A stretch of DNA of 64,000 nucleotides. Origin: Leuctra nigra (Eukaryota > Arthropoda > Insecta > Plecoptera > Leuctridae). Positions 11,580 through 24,449 of this stretch are shown here, piece after piece. The DNA lies in assembly GCA_934045905.1 (NCBI GenBank), contig OW203768.1, forward strand, positions 33,261,060-33,325,059, read 5' to 3'. Numbering within the stretch: position 1 is the first letter of the stretch; each line of letters begins with the position of its first letter. The position numbers and the translations under genes are program-made. The notes beneath the pieces were generated by a model that made no database searches, was not told the DNA's origin, and worked only from the letters and a program-made list of their open reading frames with translations.

Positions 11580-14100
11580 ATCTGGTAGGACGCTGTAGGA
11601 TCAAGAGATCCGACCTCAACCCCTCCTCAACCCCTCCTCCACCCTTCCACAAAAAGCGATGTGCTAATTTGTGTTTTCTAATTTGACCATCTCCCCATTC
11701 CAGGTTTAGTCCCCATTTTAGCCACTTGCTGATACGAGGCACAAGTAAGCGCCATTTTTTAATCAGAAAACGTCATAGGGTTGTGTTTGGGCACCCCTCC
11801 CCCCTCATGATAGGAGACTTTCCAGCATCCTGACGACTCTATGCCATAATATTCTTCATGTACAAATGTTAAATCTTCTTTAATTTTCTGTCTTCGAAAT
11901 GAAGTTCGCAAGGAAACAAAATGGCAGGTGATGCTCATTACTTTTTCCTCTTCAACACACAATAATTTACAGCTCTTTATTTGTCCTCAAACAGGATTTT
12001 CTTCACATTTCCCCAATATCAATAGACATTGAACACTCATTCAATTATGATTGGTCACACCATCCAATATGGCGACTAATTTATAACCTGAAATTTGTCA
12101 TGGCAATAACCAGAAGCTCACTGAAAGGTATTTCCCTCCTTTGTATAACACAGCCTCACAGAACTTATGAAAAAACCACGAAATTTCCAAATCAAACCGC
12201 ATAAAGATTATTAGCCTAGAAGTAACAGATGGTGCTTCACTATTGGTCATCGCGTTCTCTCATTGTTACAAAAATCACCCTTAATTCGAGAACACAAAGG
12301 CGTCAAGGAAAATTTGTCTCCCCAATAATAAACGAAAAAAATGATGATGAAAAAAGAATTGTTTGTTAGGGTGACCACATGTTGGGAAAGAAGAGTTCTT
12401 ATTAAAAAACGATCACTGTGTTTCTAGACGGCCGGCCAGACGGTAAAAAGAGAAGAGGCGAAAAGTAAAAGTTTCTTCGGATCGCCGCCAGATGGTGCGG
12501 CGTGATCGCAATGAAGAACAGATGCTGGATCCTCCACAGATTACATCAAATATTACGAGCTTTTTATGTAATGTTATGTTTTTGTAGCTATGCCTTTTAA
12601 TTTGTATGTTGAGTGGATGTTTTTAATCACATTTAAAGATCTATAAACCAATACGTATATATTTTGTTTATAAAAGCTCTACAGACTAGCTTTGTATACA
12701 TAGTTATATACATTTGACACATTCGCAAATAAAATATTTTATATTCATTATTTAGCAAAAACAGGTTAAAATGTTATCTAATTAATTGATTTTGGTTAGA
12801 AGATGATGATCCCTAATGATATAACAGGCTTATTGACCGGGACATAAAAGGGATTACACTTAGGTTATGCTTTTGGTACCACAGTTTTGGTGCATAATTC
12901 ATAGCATTTTAACCATTCTTTCTCTGGAATACACTTTTTAAGAGATGTATAAATGATATCATTCTTGATATTATATTCGCTAAAAACTTCGCTAATTTCA
13001 TTAAACATTTGTGTGTTCGAAATTCTATAGTGTTAGTTTGGACACCATTTAGAGTTTGGGCGTCCATCAAACTGTCAATTTATAAATACAACATATTTAA
13101 CACTTAATTGACAATTGTGTTTATTTACAAAGCAATATCTCAACGAAAAAGGAAAAACAAAAAGTGAGATGAAATTAATCAGCAGCTCTTTTCTCCTTTG
13201 ATAATTGGGTAAATAAGAGAGACACAAGATAACAATAATTTCCGAGTGAGAAGGATAGACAGACGGAATTCTATCTAATCTTGAGAAATAGTGACAAATG
13301 AAGACAAAATGAGCAGAGCAGTGATAAAATCTGCTCTCTGGGTGGAATAAACGGCTGATTTCTTCCGAGAATGAACGGGCGAGCGACAAATTGTGACAGC
13401 TAAACTGTTTTGTGGATTCGTCTAGCATTCAGAGTTCGCCAGGCTGCAAGCAAGGAATTCCAAACCAATTTAAACAACTGAGCTAAATAACAGAAAAGAT
13501 GTATCTGTATACTGGTACCGGGAGAAATGTTGAATATAGGATAGGCTCCCGTTATAGAATAGTTGTAGGACCGTTTATCTCACAATCGCAGGATATTTAT
13601 ACGCATTTTACAGACGGACAGTTTACCGACAATACAAACTACGTTTAAAATAGCGACCAATATATAATATAATATAATGATTATAGTAGAAAATATTGAT
13701 TGCGTAGACTTTTGACTGAAGCCTTGTTGAGCGATAGGCACTGGTTTTTAAGTGCCTAATGTTACGTAGGTAGATGTAAACAAAAACACATTGATTAAAA
13801 TTCCCAGCAACATTTTTAAAACGTCAGTCTGTCAATCTAAACGTGTTCTTTAAATATTATGTTTTTATTGCTCGTTTAAGAGTTAATTTTAATTAAAGTA
13901 ATATAATTCCGAACGGATTTTAATTTTAATTTTAAAGCTGTAAAAAACGCACAAAAATCGCACGTAATCACAAGAAATTCTGCCTTTTGAGTGGATACTT
14001 TCTCTTCTCTCATGGTGGCGTATAGTTTATTATATTTTAATACCCACCATTCTTTACAACTGTCTAACAGAATATAAAAAGATCCACTAAGGAAGATTTT
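11580..14100. other. No gene recognised
   Basis: Mixed AT-rich DNA. A small plus-strand frame starting at ATG 12492 (32 codons, beginning MVRRDRNEEQMLDPPQ) sits in a GC-richer patch, but nothing confirms it. The frame at 13075-13428 (-) is unsupported. Confidence 0.35.
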
Positions 14101-14461
14101 TTCCCATTCTATTTCTAGAGATTGTCCCCACGCTATGAAGTCGTCTTCCTAAGCCGCGACATATTATTTCCGTGTAGCTGCTCGCACTTCTGGTCCCCTG
14201 ATACTTGTCGCACCAAAGAGTCATTGCGCACCGCATCTTCATCGATCATAGACTTTGAGGGTGTTAGCGCCCTTTCATTGGTCGAGCCGCAGTCAAAGAG
14301 CTTAGTCAATCAACAAGTCATACTCACACTCACACTCACACTCCAAACATTTTCATTAATGTACACTGTGGAAATGGGGGGGAAATATATAAATACCGAT
14401 CTTATTATTCTTTGGATGGTATTTCAAACAAATTTGTCACATAATCGCATGAACTCTGTAT

Positions 14462-14688
14462 CTCATAGGTAAAAGTCGGATGTCCATTTCAGTGTTGATC
14501 GAGGTAAGTTCAAAAATCCATCACCAATCATATTTGTAAAGGTGGTAAGAGAGTCATTGTGTAAGAGAATACTTCAATAACTATATTTTGTTGTCATCAG
14601 TCAAATGGCAAATGACAGAGCTTGATTACATCACGTCAAAGTGGAACGCAAATTTGTGAAAATTGACTTCCGCCCTTCTACCTCGGAG
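14462..14688. mobile_element. MITE-A copy
   Basis: About 227 bp with inverted ends: CTCATAGGTAAAAGTCGGAT at left against TTCCGCCCTTCTACCTCGGAG at right. The interior GAGTCATTGTGTAAGAGAAT is shared with the other copies. It is non-coding. Confidence 0.65.
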
Positions 14689-14689
14689 G

Positions 14690-16700
14690 TGGGTTACATA
14701 AAATCTTCATTTCAGTTCTTGTTTTGTACTCAACGATTGATGAATGAAGTAGACAGTTCCCTATAAAGCTTCATTTAAACGTCAAAATAAGAATGGCAAT
14801 GAAAATCAACAATAAAAGTATTTTTCCTTATCCCATTATCCTCATCATAACTAGGACAACAGTACGAAAAATAATTTTGAACGCATATAAAAAAGTGAGG
14901 AAAAAAAGACTTTCTGAGCATACGTCTTGAAAACATACATCTCAATTTCATTTCATCGTCAGAGACAGTTCTATTACGTCACAATCCATTCTCAACTCCT
15001 TTACGAAGTATGAAAACGATAATAACAATGAAAATCAGTCAACCCAAAAGCATCACTTCTTTCGATTACATTTACAAGTTCGCCAGAGATTTCCCGGAAA
15101 GCGCCACAGATAAAAGCAAACGTTACGATGTGAGAGAGGGTAGAAGAATGATAGTTGCCAAGAAGATTGTGAAACTTGCTTGTCTAGACTTCTGTTGCCC
15201 TGACAACGTGCCAGCAGCTGGATGGCGGCAAAGCTGGAGACAATCGATCAGTCGGTGCATGGAATCCGTTGCAGTTAACAGACAATCACAACAGACGTAA
15301 TGAAGTTGGTGATGTAGCAAATTGCATGTGGATTCAAAAGAGTCGGTAATATGGATTAAATTGAATGCACAGGCAATCGGAAACTTTAAAATGATATTAA
15401 TTCATTTTTAACTCGGTCACTTTGTGTTCGTAATCCAGCCCTTTACGAGAAAAAATGATTTGTTCTTAGCAACACATAACTTTAAGTATGATTTGTACTC
15501 AAATGGAAGGTGCTCAAAACGAAATTCAAATGAATTTAATAAATAAAATGAAAATAAACTCAAAATCAATGATTTTTTTTGAAATATCGTAGTAAAGACA
15601 TTTGCACGTCTCCACCAAGACTACACTCAACGAGTTTGAAGATCACCGCTAACATCTCGGTATTGTCTGAGAGACGAGTCGAAAGCTAGGAACAGGCACA
15701 GAACGTCAGAGCAAGTAATTTCTTACAATATTACGCCCATTTTTTCTGTATACTCAAAATTAGTATAGTCAGAATGGGGATATTATACAAAGTATCCACC
15801 ACAGTACCAAGTTCCTCGTAATACATCTAATCTGATAAATCATTTTTAAAGACAATATTATTGTTTAGTAGGGAATTGATGGGGCCACCATGTTAGAACG
15901 TATTCGCCCATGGCTCATCTTCCATGTCAATATGATCGTTGTAACATTTTCCCGGGTTCCAAATAAAATTTGTATTTCATTTATTTATTTTCTGTATTTT
16001 TCTTATCAATAAATGGGTAATGGGTAAATACTTCTTTTTGATAACATTAGAAAAAAACGTGATGTTAATCAAATTATTTGTAATTTATATTTTAATATTT
16101 TCCTGAATTAAAACAACGATTCGATTGTATAAAATAAAATATACTTACTCTCTAATTAAATGATAGCTTGGCTAAACGCCTACTATGAACCAAAATAAAG
16201 ACAATGACTTTGAGGGCGTCTCGCGACCGACATATTTCCTGTACTATTTCCTGGAATGAGATCTATGAATAGATTCAGTGGACACGTCACTTTCTGGCAT
16301 CTTATCCCTTGTTTGTGACGTCAGACCTGCACTTGAGTTCCTTCTTAGGTGCGACGAACTGCAAGCTTGGTGATTGTTGGAAGAAGAACAAGAATCAAGA
16401 TGTGATGCGGCGATGGATCAATGATTATTTAGTGATTTGAGATGATGATGATGATGATGATGATGAAGAAATAGAACCTTACCATTATTTGCAATTATAT
16501 CTATGAATGAAACTTTGAAAAATCCTCAATAATGATGGATGCCAGTTGGAATTGAAAATGGAACAACGTGTAACCCTTAAGTACCTATGTGTAATTATCA
16601 ATATCATTATTATAATTTGGTAAATTATTTATTTATTTTACTGTATTGTATTTGTGATTGTAGTGTTGTTACCGAACGTCTATGTTCTAGCAAATAAACA
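14690..16700. other. No gene recognised
   Basis: AT-rich with scattered better-balanced patches (15000-15300, 16200-16400). The frames at 15010-15300 (+) and 15123-15320 (-) overlap each other and carry no domain or splice support. A GATGAT microsatellite lies at about 16442-16466. Confidence 0.35.
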
Positions 16701-16704
16701 AATA

Positions 16705-17527
16705 CGGTGGCACAAAAAATCACCCTGAGTGAGACGTCACTATATCGAAACTATTATAGATAGGATTCTGACATTTGTACACATATAAGAAAACATACCA
16801 AAATTTAATATGTGCAAGTTTCAAAAACATTTCTACTATAGGGAAAAGGTTACAGCTGTTCAATTTTGGTTGTCAAAAAATTGATTACGGAGCTCAAATA
16901 GCGCGCGTCCAGAAAACTTCCAATGGACGGCTATTTCTTCAAAACTATGTACGATATCAAGCTGAAAACTTCAAATTATATTGATTGAAAGAAGATTAAG
17001 ATCGATTGTGTAAAAATTTCAACCAATATCAATATATGGAACGAAATTTATTGAATCTTGAAGTTGAGCTTAAAAACAGAAGAGATGGGAAAAAATTCCG
17101 TTTTATAGCGTGTGTAATAAAAGTTAAGAAATAATTTACATATTCTGATTTTACGCTCAACTTCAAGATTCCATAAATTTCGTGCTATTCATTCAAATTG
17201 ATTGACATTTTTACACAATCGATCATAATATATTTTCAATATAATTTGAAATTTTCAGCTTGATGTCGTACGTAGTTTTGAAGAAACATCGTCCCGTCCA
17301 TTGTAAGTTTTCTAGATGCCCGCTTTTTGAGCTCCGTATAATCAATGTTTTGACAACCAAATTTAAACAGTTGTAACTTATTACAACTACAATAGTAATG
17401 TTTTTGAAACTTGCACGTATTAATTTTGGTATGTATTCTAATATGTGTACAAACTTCAGAATCTTATCTATAATAGTTTCGATATTATAGTGACCTCTCA
17501 AATCAGGTTTTTATTTGCGCCACCCGG
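16705..17527. mobile_element. Foldback element FB2, copy 1 (TA-flanked, CCGGGTGGC ends)
   Basis: The ends are CGGTGGCACAAA and, reversed, CCGGGTGGCGCAAA. A TA dinucleotide abuts each side (16703-16704 and 17528-17529), as for Tc1/mariner-type insertions. The arms extend nearly to the centre near 17125; for example CGAAACTATTATAGATA opposes TATCTATAATAGTTTCG. Total 823 bp, with no transposase. Confidence 0.75.
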
Positions 17528-17552
17528 TATATTACATATATATTTTTTTGTC

Positions 17553-17600
17553 TGGGGCTTAACGTCGCACTGTTCTGCAGCGAGGCTAATGGCGACGGAA
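17553..17600 (-). mobile_element. SINE tail fragment
   Basis: GGCTTAACGTCGCACTGTTC and AGCGAGGCTAATGGCGACGG are the reverse complement of the SINE 3' end. It lies 25 bp beyond the end of FB2. Confidence 0.6.
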
Positions 17601-17604
17601 GTAC

Positions 17605-20475
17605 ATATTATACAACATCCTCAGGGCATCTTCATGTACATTATCTAAATTAGGTTTTAACATACAATTCACTCAAATTACACACTTTTATTAGCATTTT
17701 ATAACAAACAATTGATTTTGTGTTTATAAGGCTGGCCAATTTTAATTTTCAATATAAATAATTGCATTTTTCAGTAATTTCCTGAAAATAAAAATAACTG
17801 AAAAAAGTATATGCATGGCACAAGGAGATTTCTGTTTAATTTTGTGATAATTTTATGTTTTAATATAATTGAACAAAAGTATGAAACTCCAAACCTTCGA
17901 CCATCCAAACTGCACAGAAAACAATCCATTATAAGAATAAGATTAGTAGTTAACCTTACTAATTATGTATTAGGTACTTAATATCCCAAGATTTCCAGAC
18001 AAAGAATTATAATTATTTCATGAATTTAAACTCAGTTTAATATTTTACCCACTCTGAAAGTGTGTCAATCCACTTTTATTAATTCTACAAACGTAGATTA
18101 AAAATAATTCATGGACAATTCATCATATCGACAATTTCGAGGTTATGTCGAGCAGTCTTGTCTCTTTGTCACCACTCCTATCTCAAGATGTTTACGTGAA
18201 TCCTCGCCTCAACATCCGGTCAAGTATCTCTTGGGATATCAATGACACCTAACCTCACCTTATCACAGCTAACCTAACCTCACTCGTGCCTAGCGAGATG
18301 TGGAAGTGGTCGATGGAAATCTAGCGAAAACAAGAATATAACAAGAGCTGTGAGGATGTGGGGTTTGCTTTATATGTATTTTGCAAGGTTGTTGATGCTT
18401 CCTGGACAGTTAGTTGACCCTTGACATGAAGACTTTTCGCGTGGCCGGATTCTGTCCATCCATTTCCGTTTCGCAGTTGGATGGCAAGGAAATGGATATG
18501 TATTTTAACCATACATGACTTGGATAGTTACGTTATTTTATTTTATCAAGATAGAATTAAAATATCTAGGTTTAAATTATTCAAAAAATATTTTTAAGAT
18601 CTTGTCTACATCTCTTTCCAAGATAGTCAATTATTTGATGATGATGATGATTTATATTTAGCACATGCACTATTTACATTATTTTTTATTATGTAACAAA
18701 AGTCACAATTTCGAGTTCTCATAGGTACATGAAATACCTAAGTCTTCATAGTAAACTTTTCATTGTAAATATAAACAAATTATATTGCTAAAATTTGAGT
18801 TTCGAGCTTGAAATTCTGTTCAAGTACATAGGTGTCGATGGGCTAAAATTATTATTTATATAAACTTTAACATTACATGAACTGATTCATTAATTATTTT
18901 AAAACTAAAATCTCTAAATAAGTTTTATTTTATAGCAATTTTTGAATTTGAATATATTTTCAATGAGGCAATATTGTTATATTGGGCTATTTATACAATC
19001 AATCTGAGCATCTGGATCTGAATCTGAGTTTTTACCTCTTTTTTGTTGTCAGAAACAAGTTTAACCATGTTCGTTTGAGCTAATAGCCTTTTTCTGTGGA
19101 TTCTATTCTCATTCGCTCATGGTATATGTAATTGTCTCCAATAACAAAATACTTTTCAACATAAATCTTGATTGTTATTCGAACAAAGATAAAATATTAT
19201 TGAGAATCTTTGGTTCAGTTTAGAAAGTGAACAAAATTAAATTCGGTATAATTCTCCTCTGGTCATCGAATGACACATGAATGCTTGATATTTCAACCCA
19301 CACTCCAACCTAACATATGGCAAGCCAGCAACAGTATTTATTCCAACTACAACTCGTGTTTCCATATACTCAAGATACAAGACACGTGCCGAAAAGTTTT
19401 TGGCATAATTTCACTCCTTCCTGCTCCAATTACCTTTCCCGCCAATCTCGCAAAACACCTGCGCCAAACGATTACTCACAGCACCCGCCATTTTAGACTT
19501 AATTTCTTTTGGCGGGAAACACGTGGGCCATTACTATTAGGCAAGATGCAAAAACACTATTGACCTCATTAATACAGTATTTTGTGGAACGAATTAAACT
19601 TAATTTGTTTAGACCTAAACATCTTCCTCTAATGATTCGAGAAGGTTTCGATATTCGCACTGAATTCGAGGCAGCGATCGAACCTTATCATGAGTATCTT
19701 GCTTGTGGTTTAGTATGATTTCTATGTAAATACAAACAAATATTAATCAGTCATGTTCAAAAGCAAACCTAAACTTTCTTTTGGTTTTGGTTGCTGGGAA
19801 AGCATCCAAGAGATGTATCGTAAAAAATTAAAGTAGGTAATCCTGAAATTGAAAATGGAATGGAATATGCAAAAGTCGCCAGTTATTGAGGTATTTAAAA
19901 CTTGGAAGCAACAATGTACTGGGTTCGAATGTTTGAATATTTTAAATTTCAAATTAATGTCACAAACTTTCGAATTTTAGAAACGAACAAAGGCTCTTTT
20001 ATGGGCATCGTGTTTAGTTGAACCTAACCTAAAAATGTGTAAAAAACCTGCGTCTTGAACCATTTTCTCTCTAATTTGGCGGGACCACTTGTGGCATGTT
20101 GCGACAGAAGGCGACGTGTGACTTCCTGTAGTAATTCGACTGGGGACAATACTTCATTATGCATGTATACCTGTCTATTGTTTACACTACACATATGGTA
20201 CGTGCCGTGCCGATGCGCGCGCGTGCGCATTATCATGAGTCACAACACCACGGCACGTACACTGTCAATGATCTAGAATACTTAGATAGACAGACAGCCG
20301 ATAGGTTTTAATAAACTGCCTTCGTTTCAACATTTTCGAATGAAGATTGTTTTCAAAATGATAACCCATCTTCGAACCTTTACATACCGATATGTTTCAA
20401 ATTTGAGGAGAGACAATTGGACAAATTGAAATACACGCACATTTAGTAATGCTGAAATTCATAAACAAGCCGTAG
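17605..20475. other. No gene recognised
   Basis: AT-rich DNA. Short CCTAACCT-type phrases near 18247-18285 and 20020 are too few to be telomeric repeat. The frame at 19270-19563 (+) has no support. Confidence 0.35.
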
Positions 20476-20480
20476 GTATA

Positions 20481-20689
20481 CACTCGGCACAACAAAAATT
20501 GATCGGTGAACAAATTTGAATGACTTCTGATCATGTTCACCAATCAACGCCTATTGTTACTATCATTGAATGAGAGGTCTCCTGCTAGATAGAGAGAAGG
20601 AGATCTCATGGACTGACTTCTGATGGTGCGATCTAACATTTTTTAATCAATCAGTTTTATTGAAAGATCAATTTTAGTTGTGCCAAGTG
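20481..20689. mobile_element. MITE-B copy 1
   Basis: Inverted ends CACTCGGCACAACAAAAATT and CACTTGGCACAACTAAAATT (the latter reversed), with TA at 20479-20480 and 20690-20691. It is 209 bp and non-coding. The second copy is at 46203-46529. Confidence 0.75.
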
Positions 20690-20699
20690 TACGTGCTCA

Positions 20700-22090
20700 T
20701 TTTAAAAGTTAAATTAAAGACTTCGTGTTTCTTGTTTCTAAGATAAATTGATTTTAAAATTAGTTCTACCCTTCTTATAGAGGCCAAATAAAATCGCTTA
20801 GTGTGTGAGAGAGAGAGTCTGTACGAATGAAGTTCTATTTCTGTAACGATGTATTAAAAGACGATATATTAACAACAAAAAAAACTATTAGAGAGATTTA
20901 CTTACGCTCAATCAAGGAATGGATGGAGAGCAAATTAGCAATGACGCTTGTGCCATAAATTATCAAAATCAGAATGATATTGATATTGATATTGTTCGTC
21001 TATATTAAATATATTCATCATGCTCTGAATTGAAATAATAATTGGAATCATCTTTTTGTAAATTATGGAAAGGAAAAAAAATCTAATTTTTTCGAGTATG
21101 ACTTTTGGTATTAAACATGCTCCCGACAACTTTGAATTTTCTAACCAATACGTTCAAAAGTCGTAGAAAGAAAGTCCTATAAAGTCGAAAAGTGTCTATG
21201 TCTCAAAGTATGAAACATCTGTTCAACCATTCAGGTATTTTGTTGCTCAATCACATCTATAAATAATGATTTCAATGGACCCGTCATTTCTGTTGATTGA
21301 GACCGATATCGGCTGTCTTCACAACTCAATGCAAGAAATGGGATGGGTAAAGAACGCGTGGTTTCTCCGTGTTTTGGTTCAAGTAACAGGTTGCAGTTAA
21401 TTGGAGGGTGTTTTCATGTGACTCCACTTGCCAGCTGCCGCGGTTTGGAACTATACATCTATAATCATTTTCACGATTTAGAAAATCTCTCGAGAAGGGG
21501 GTTGTTTTTGTTGAAGTCTCTTATTAAAGGGGTGGCGAGAGGAAATTGAATTTGGTCAGATTTAAGGGTTAAGATTTATTTTGGTGGAGGTGCCGTGCAT
21601 GAAAGGTAAACCTTTATTTCGCGGGCTTTTAAAATTTTAATATGTAAATTCGTATTCACTGGATGCTTAAAAAATTATTGCATATACTTTATGACATTTC
21701 AAAATAAAACTAGATATTCAAAACACACACTATAGGCTCCATTACTAACTACTGTAGTTTCGCAATATATTTGTTGTATAAGAAATGAAATAATTTTTAA
21801 TTTGGTGGGTTTTATTTAAATATCAGCCATTTATAGTCAAGCTCCTCGTCAAACTTACATCACATACGACATAAATGTCATAACATCCTGTCCATGTTGT
21901 CAAGCATCAAATATTGCGATAATTTCATATTTTATTGAGTCGCTAACAGGAAATATTAATAAATCTTGTCTATTGAAGTTTGAAGAACGCACCATTGTCT
22001 CCAAACAAGACATTTAGTGACAATAAGAACATAAGAAGACTGCTAATCATGTGGCACGTGAGTCATTGTTTGATGTTTTATAGGTGGCTC
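20700..22090. other. No gene recognised
   Basis: A GTAAGT-like donor on the minus strand near 20902 follows a short plausible frame, but it has no matching acceptor. The rest is AT-rich. Confidence 0.3.
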
Positions 22091-22107
22091 GACATCTAGG
22101 TCACGTG

Positions 22108-22185
22108 AACGGACATTGCCGACGGACTTTTTGCCGACGGACATTTTGCCGACGGACATTTTGCCGACAGCCTCGGACATTTCCG
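22108..22185. repeat. Direct repeats of GACGGACATTTTGCC
   Basis: Four to five imperfect 17-bp units built on GACGGACATTTTGCCGAC, then a CGGACATTTCCGG half-palindrome. This may be the end of an unclassified transposon. Confidence 0.6.
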
Positions 22186-22589
22186 GAGACTACAATTAAT
22201 TTTATTTAAAATAAAAAATATATCACAACATTAAAAAATAAAAATAAAAAAAATATCAAAAAAATATCAAAAATATAACATTTTTTTAAAGTATTATGGA
22301 CTTCGATAAAAAACACATTTACTATAAAATATGGGAAGAGAAGTCTTGGAGTCGATGCTGAAGAATTTTTTATGAAGGGATTTTTATGTGATCTTTAGCA
22401 CTTAGACTGAGGGAATTCATTAATATTATTGTATTCAGTACAAAAAAATTACGTAAGTGTACTCTTTACCCTCGCTTAATTAGTTTTTATTTATCAATTA
22501 TTTAAATTATACTGCAGTCTTCAAATTAAAATATAATCCCATACCAGGCTTTGAGGGAAATCTCCTATTGGTTATCAGTGAATGTACAG

Positions 22590-22868
22590 TTTATACGATC
22601 AAGTAAAAATTTTGCATGGTCAATGGGACCAATATTTTGCCGAATTTTACTAATGTTCAACCAAATTGGTAAAGAAATTCAATAGTAAAAATCATTTTAA
22701 TTCATTTTTAATACGAGTAGACAGAATGTATTTGTTGATAGCAAATGTTCCGCAACCTGATCACTTGCAAATGATTAGGGTTTGTTTTCAGTCCAGGTTC
22801 TAAGAGAACAGCAACTCATGCTCGAATATGACTCGCTTATCTACGCGTTACACAGAGCGTTTTCCAAG
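22590..22868 (+). mobile_element. 3' fragment of repeat family H
   Basis: Begins with GCATGGTCAATGGGACCAAT and ends with CGCGTTACACAGAGCGTTTT, both signatures of family H (see 44033-44622). It is internally decayed. Confidence 0.5.
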
Positions 22869-22909
22869 TACTGACTTCGTAATACATAAAAATATTCTAT
22901 TTAATTCTT

Positions 22910-23135
22910 ATTTTTGAACAAGTCGCGAGATAGTTCTGGGAAAACATTAGTCCTCCCTGTTCGTCACTCTCCATAGAATAATCCCCGAATCGCCTCGCAA
23001 TTCGCGAGAAACATCGCCCGGAGTCGGAATCATCTCGGAGTTCGCGAGAAACATCACGGCGCATTGAGAGGGCAGTTTTTGCGCTCATCTTGGGAGACAG
23101 GACGCGCGAACTGCTCAGCTGCTCGGATTGTCACA
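22910..23135. other. CpG-richer patch with duplicated TTCGCGAGAAACATC
   Basis: TTCGCGAGAAACATC occurs at about 23001 and again about 40 bases later, with another CGCGAGA at about 22924. The palindromic CGCG core resembles promoter elements, but no gene start can be shown. Confidence 0.35.
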
Positions 23136-23139
23136 AAGT

Positions 23140-24220
23140 TGACACAGGAAATGCTAATGTCACATGAGTGTTTTTATTTATACTTCTATCGTGTTGCAGA
23201 GAGAATAGCAGAATGGAACTATCGACTTTTTCATGTGTATAATTAGCGACTTGTGGTGGGGGTGGATTGGCCAACGTCGGAGGTAATTAGATGATTTGAA
23301 ATAAGAACATAAGCTTTTCCCAAGTCCCAATGCAATCAAAATAGACTGGACGGAGAGAAAGAAATAGAAGTAAACGTTCATTCCACAATATCATATGATA
23401 TGTTGTAGGAACAACTCTAATTTCATTTTGGAAGTCACTCCACACGAAGCCATTGGTTTGGTCAAGACAACTAGACCACATTTTTATTTAGGTAGAACAT
23501 TAGTATCGTTAAATTTATGTATAAAACATTGTATATTTATTTACCTATATTGAAATATGTATGTAATTCGAATAGAACAGTACTTGGGAAGAAAGATCCA
23601 GTCCATTTTTGGAGATAGAGTAGAATTATATCAAATGGACTTGATCGTTCTTCCCCTGTATCCTTCTGGTCAAAACAACTGTTATTCATAGTTGGAAGAA
23701 CAATAATACTTATTGTCCATTGAACAGCTGTATTCTTTACGTCAGTCGTTTAAAGGAGTCGTTTCCCCCAAGTTATTCCGGATTTCAATATTGCTTTAAA
23801 ACCAGTACTTTTTTATTTCGCTTCTCTCACATTACTATAATATAATAAAATATAAATAAAACTAAATACAACAAGATACAGAACAAACTCATTCAGAAAT
23901 GCACATTACAATCTCTTTGCACTTACTCAGGCCTAGTTATTCCTGTCGCCCTTATCCCCCCCTCTACCTCCCCCATATCACATGTGTCCGATATAACACA
24001 ATTATTAGAGATTATCTGAGACACGCACCGCTAATAGAGATATCAGTGTTGATAATTCATATATTATAGGCCTAGACCCCTGTGGAGGGGTTGATGGGGG
24101 TTGACATCCCCTAAGATAGGGGTGAGCTGGCTTTCTGATCGAGCCAAGTTCTTGTGGGCTCATAGGGACAAGATCCAATTACCAATACCAATTAAAACGC
24201 CTGAGGAACGAGCGATATCT
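23140..24220. other. No gene recognised
   Basis: AT-rich; the open frames are short and overlap on both strands. Confidence 0.35.
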
Positions 24221-24224
24221 CTAT

Positions 24225-24445
24225 CTCAGAAGTAGAAGGGCGGACGTACGTTTCAAAAATCCAGTAATTCTGTCTTCATCCAATCATTTTGTAATGGTGA
24301 CATGAGTCATTGTGTAAGAGAATACTTCAATATAACTGTGTTTGTTGACATCAGTCAAATGGCAATTGATAGAGCTTGATTACATCATTACAAAAGTGTG
24401 CAAAGTAAAATTAACAAAATGGACTTCCGCCCTACTACCTCTGAG
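24225..24445. mobile_element. MITE-A, best copy
   Basis: 221 bp. Left end CTCAGAAGTAGAAGGGCGGA; right end, reversed, CTCAGAGGTAGTAGGGCGGA. The interior carries GTGTAAGAGAATACTTCAAT and CATCAGTCAAATGGCAA phrases shared with the copies at 14462, 38754 and 48968. No coding capacity. Confidence 0.75.
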
Positions 24446-24449
24446 ACAC

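Noticed and set aside
15010..15320. Overlapping 96-codon (+) and 65-codon (-) frames as genes
   Set aside because: Neither has splice sites, a domain or a promoter; opposite-strand overlap suggests chance.
18240..18290. Telomeric (TTAGG)n repeat
   Set aside because: Only isolated CCTAACCT doublets, not an array.
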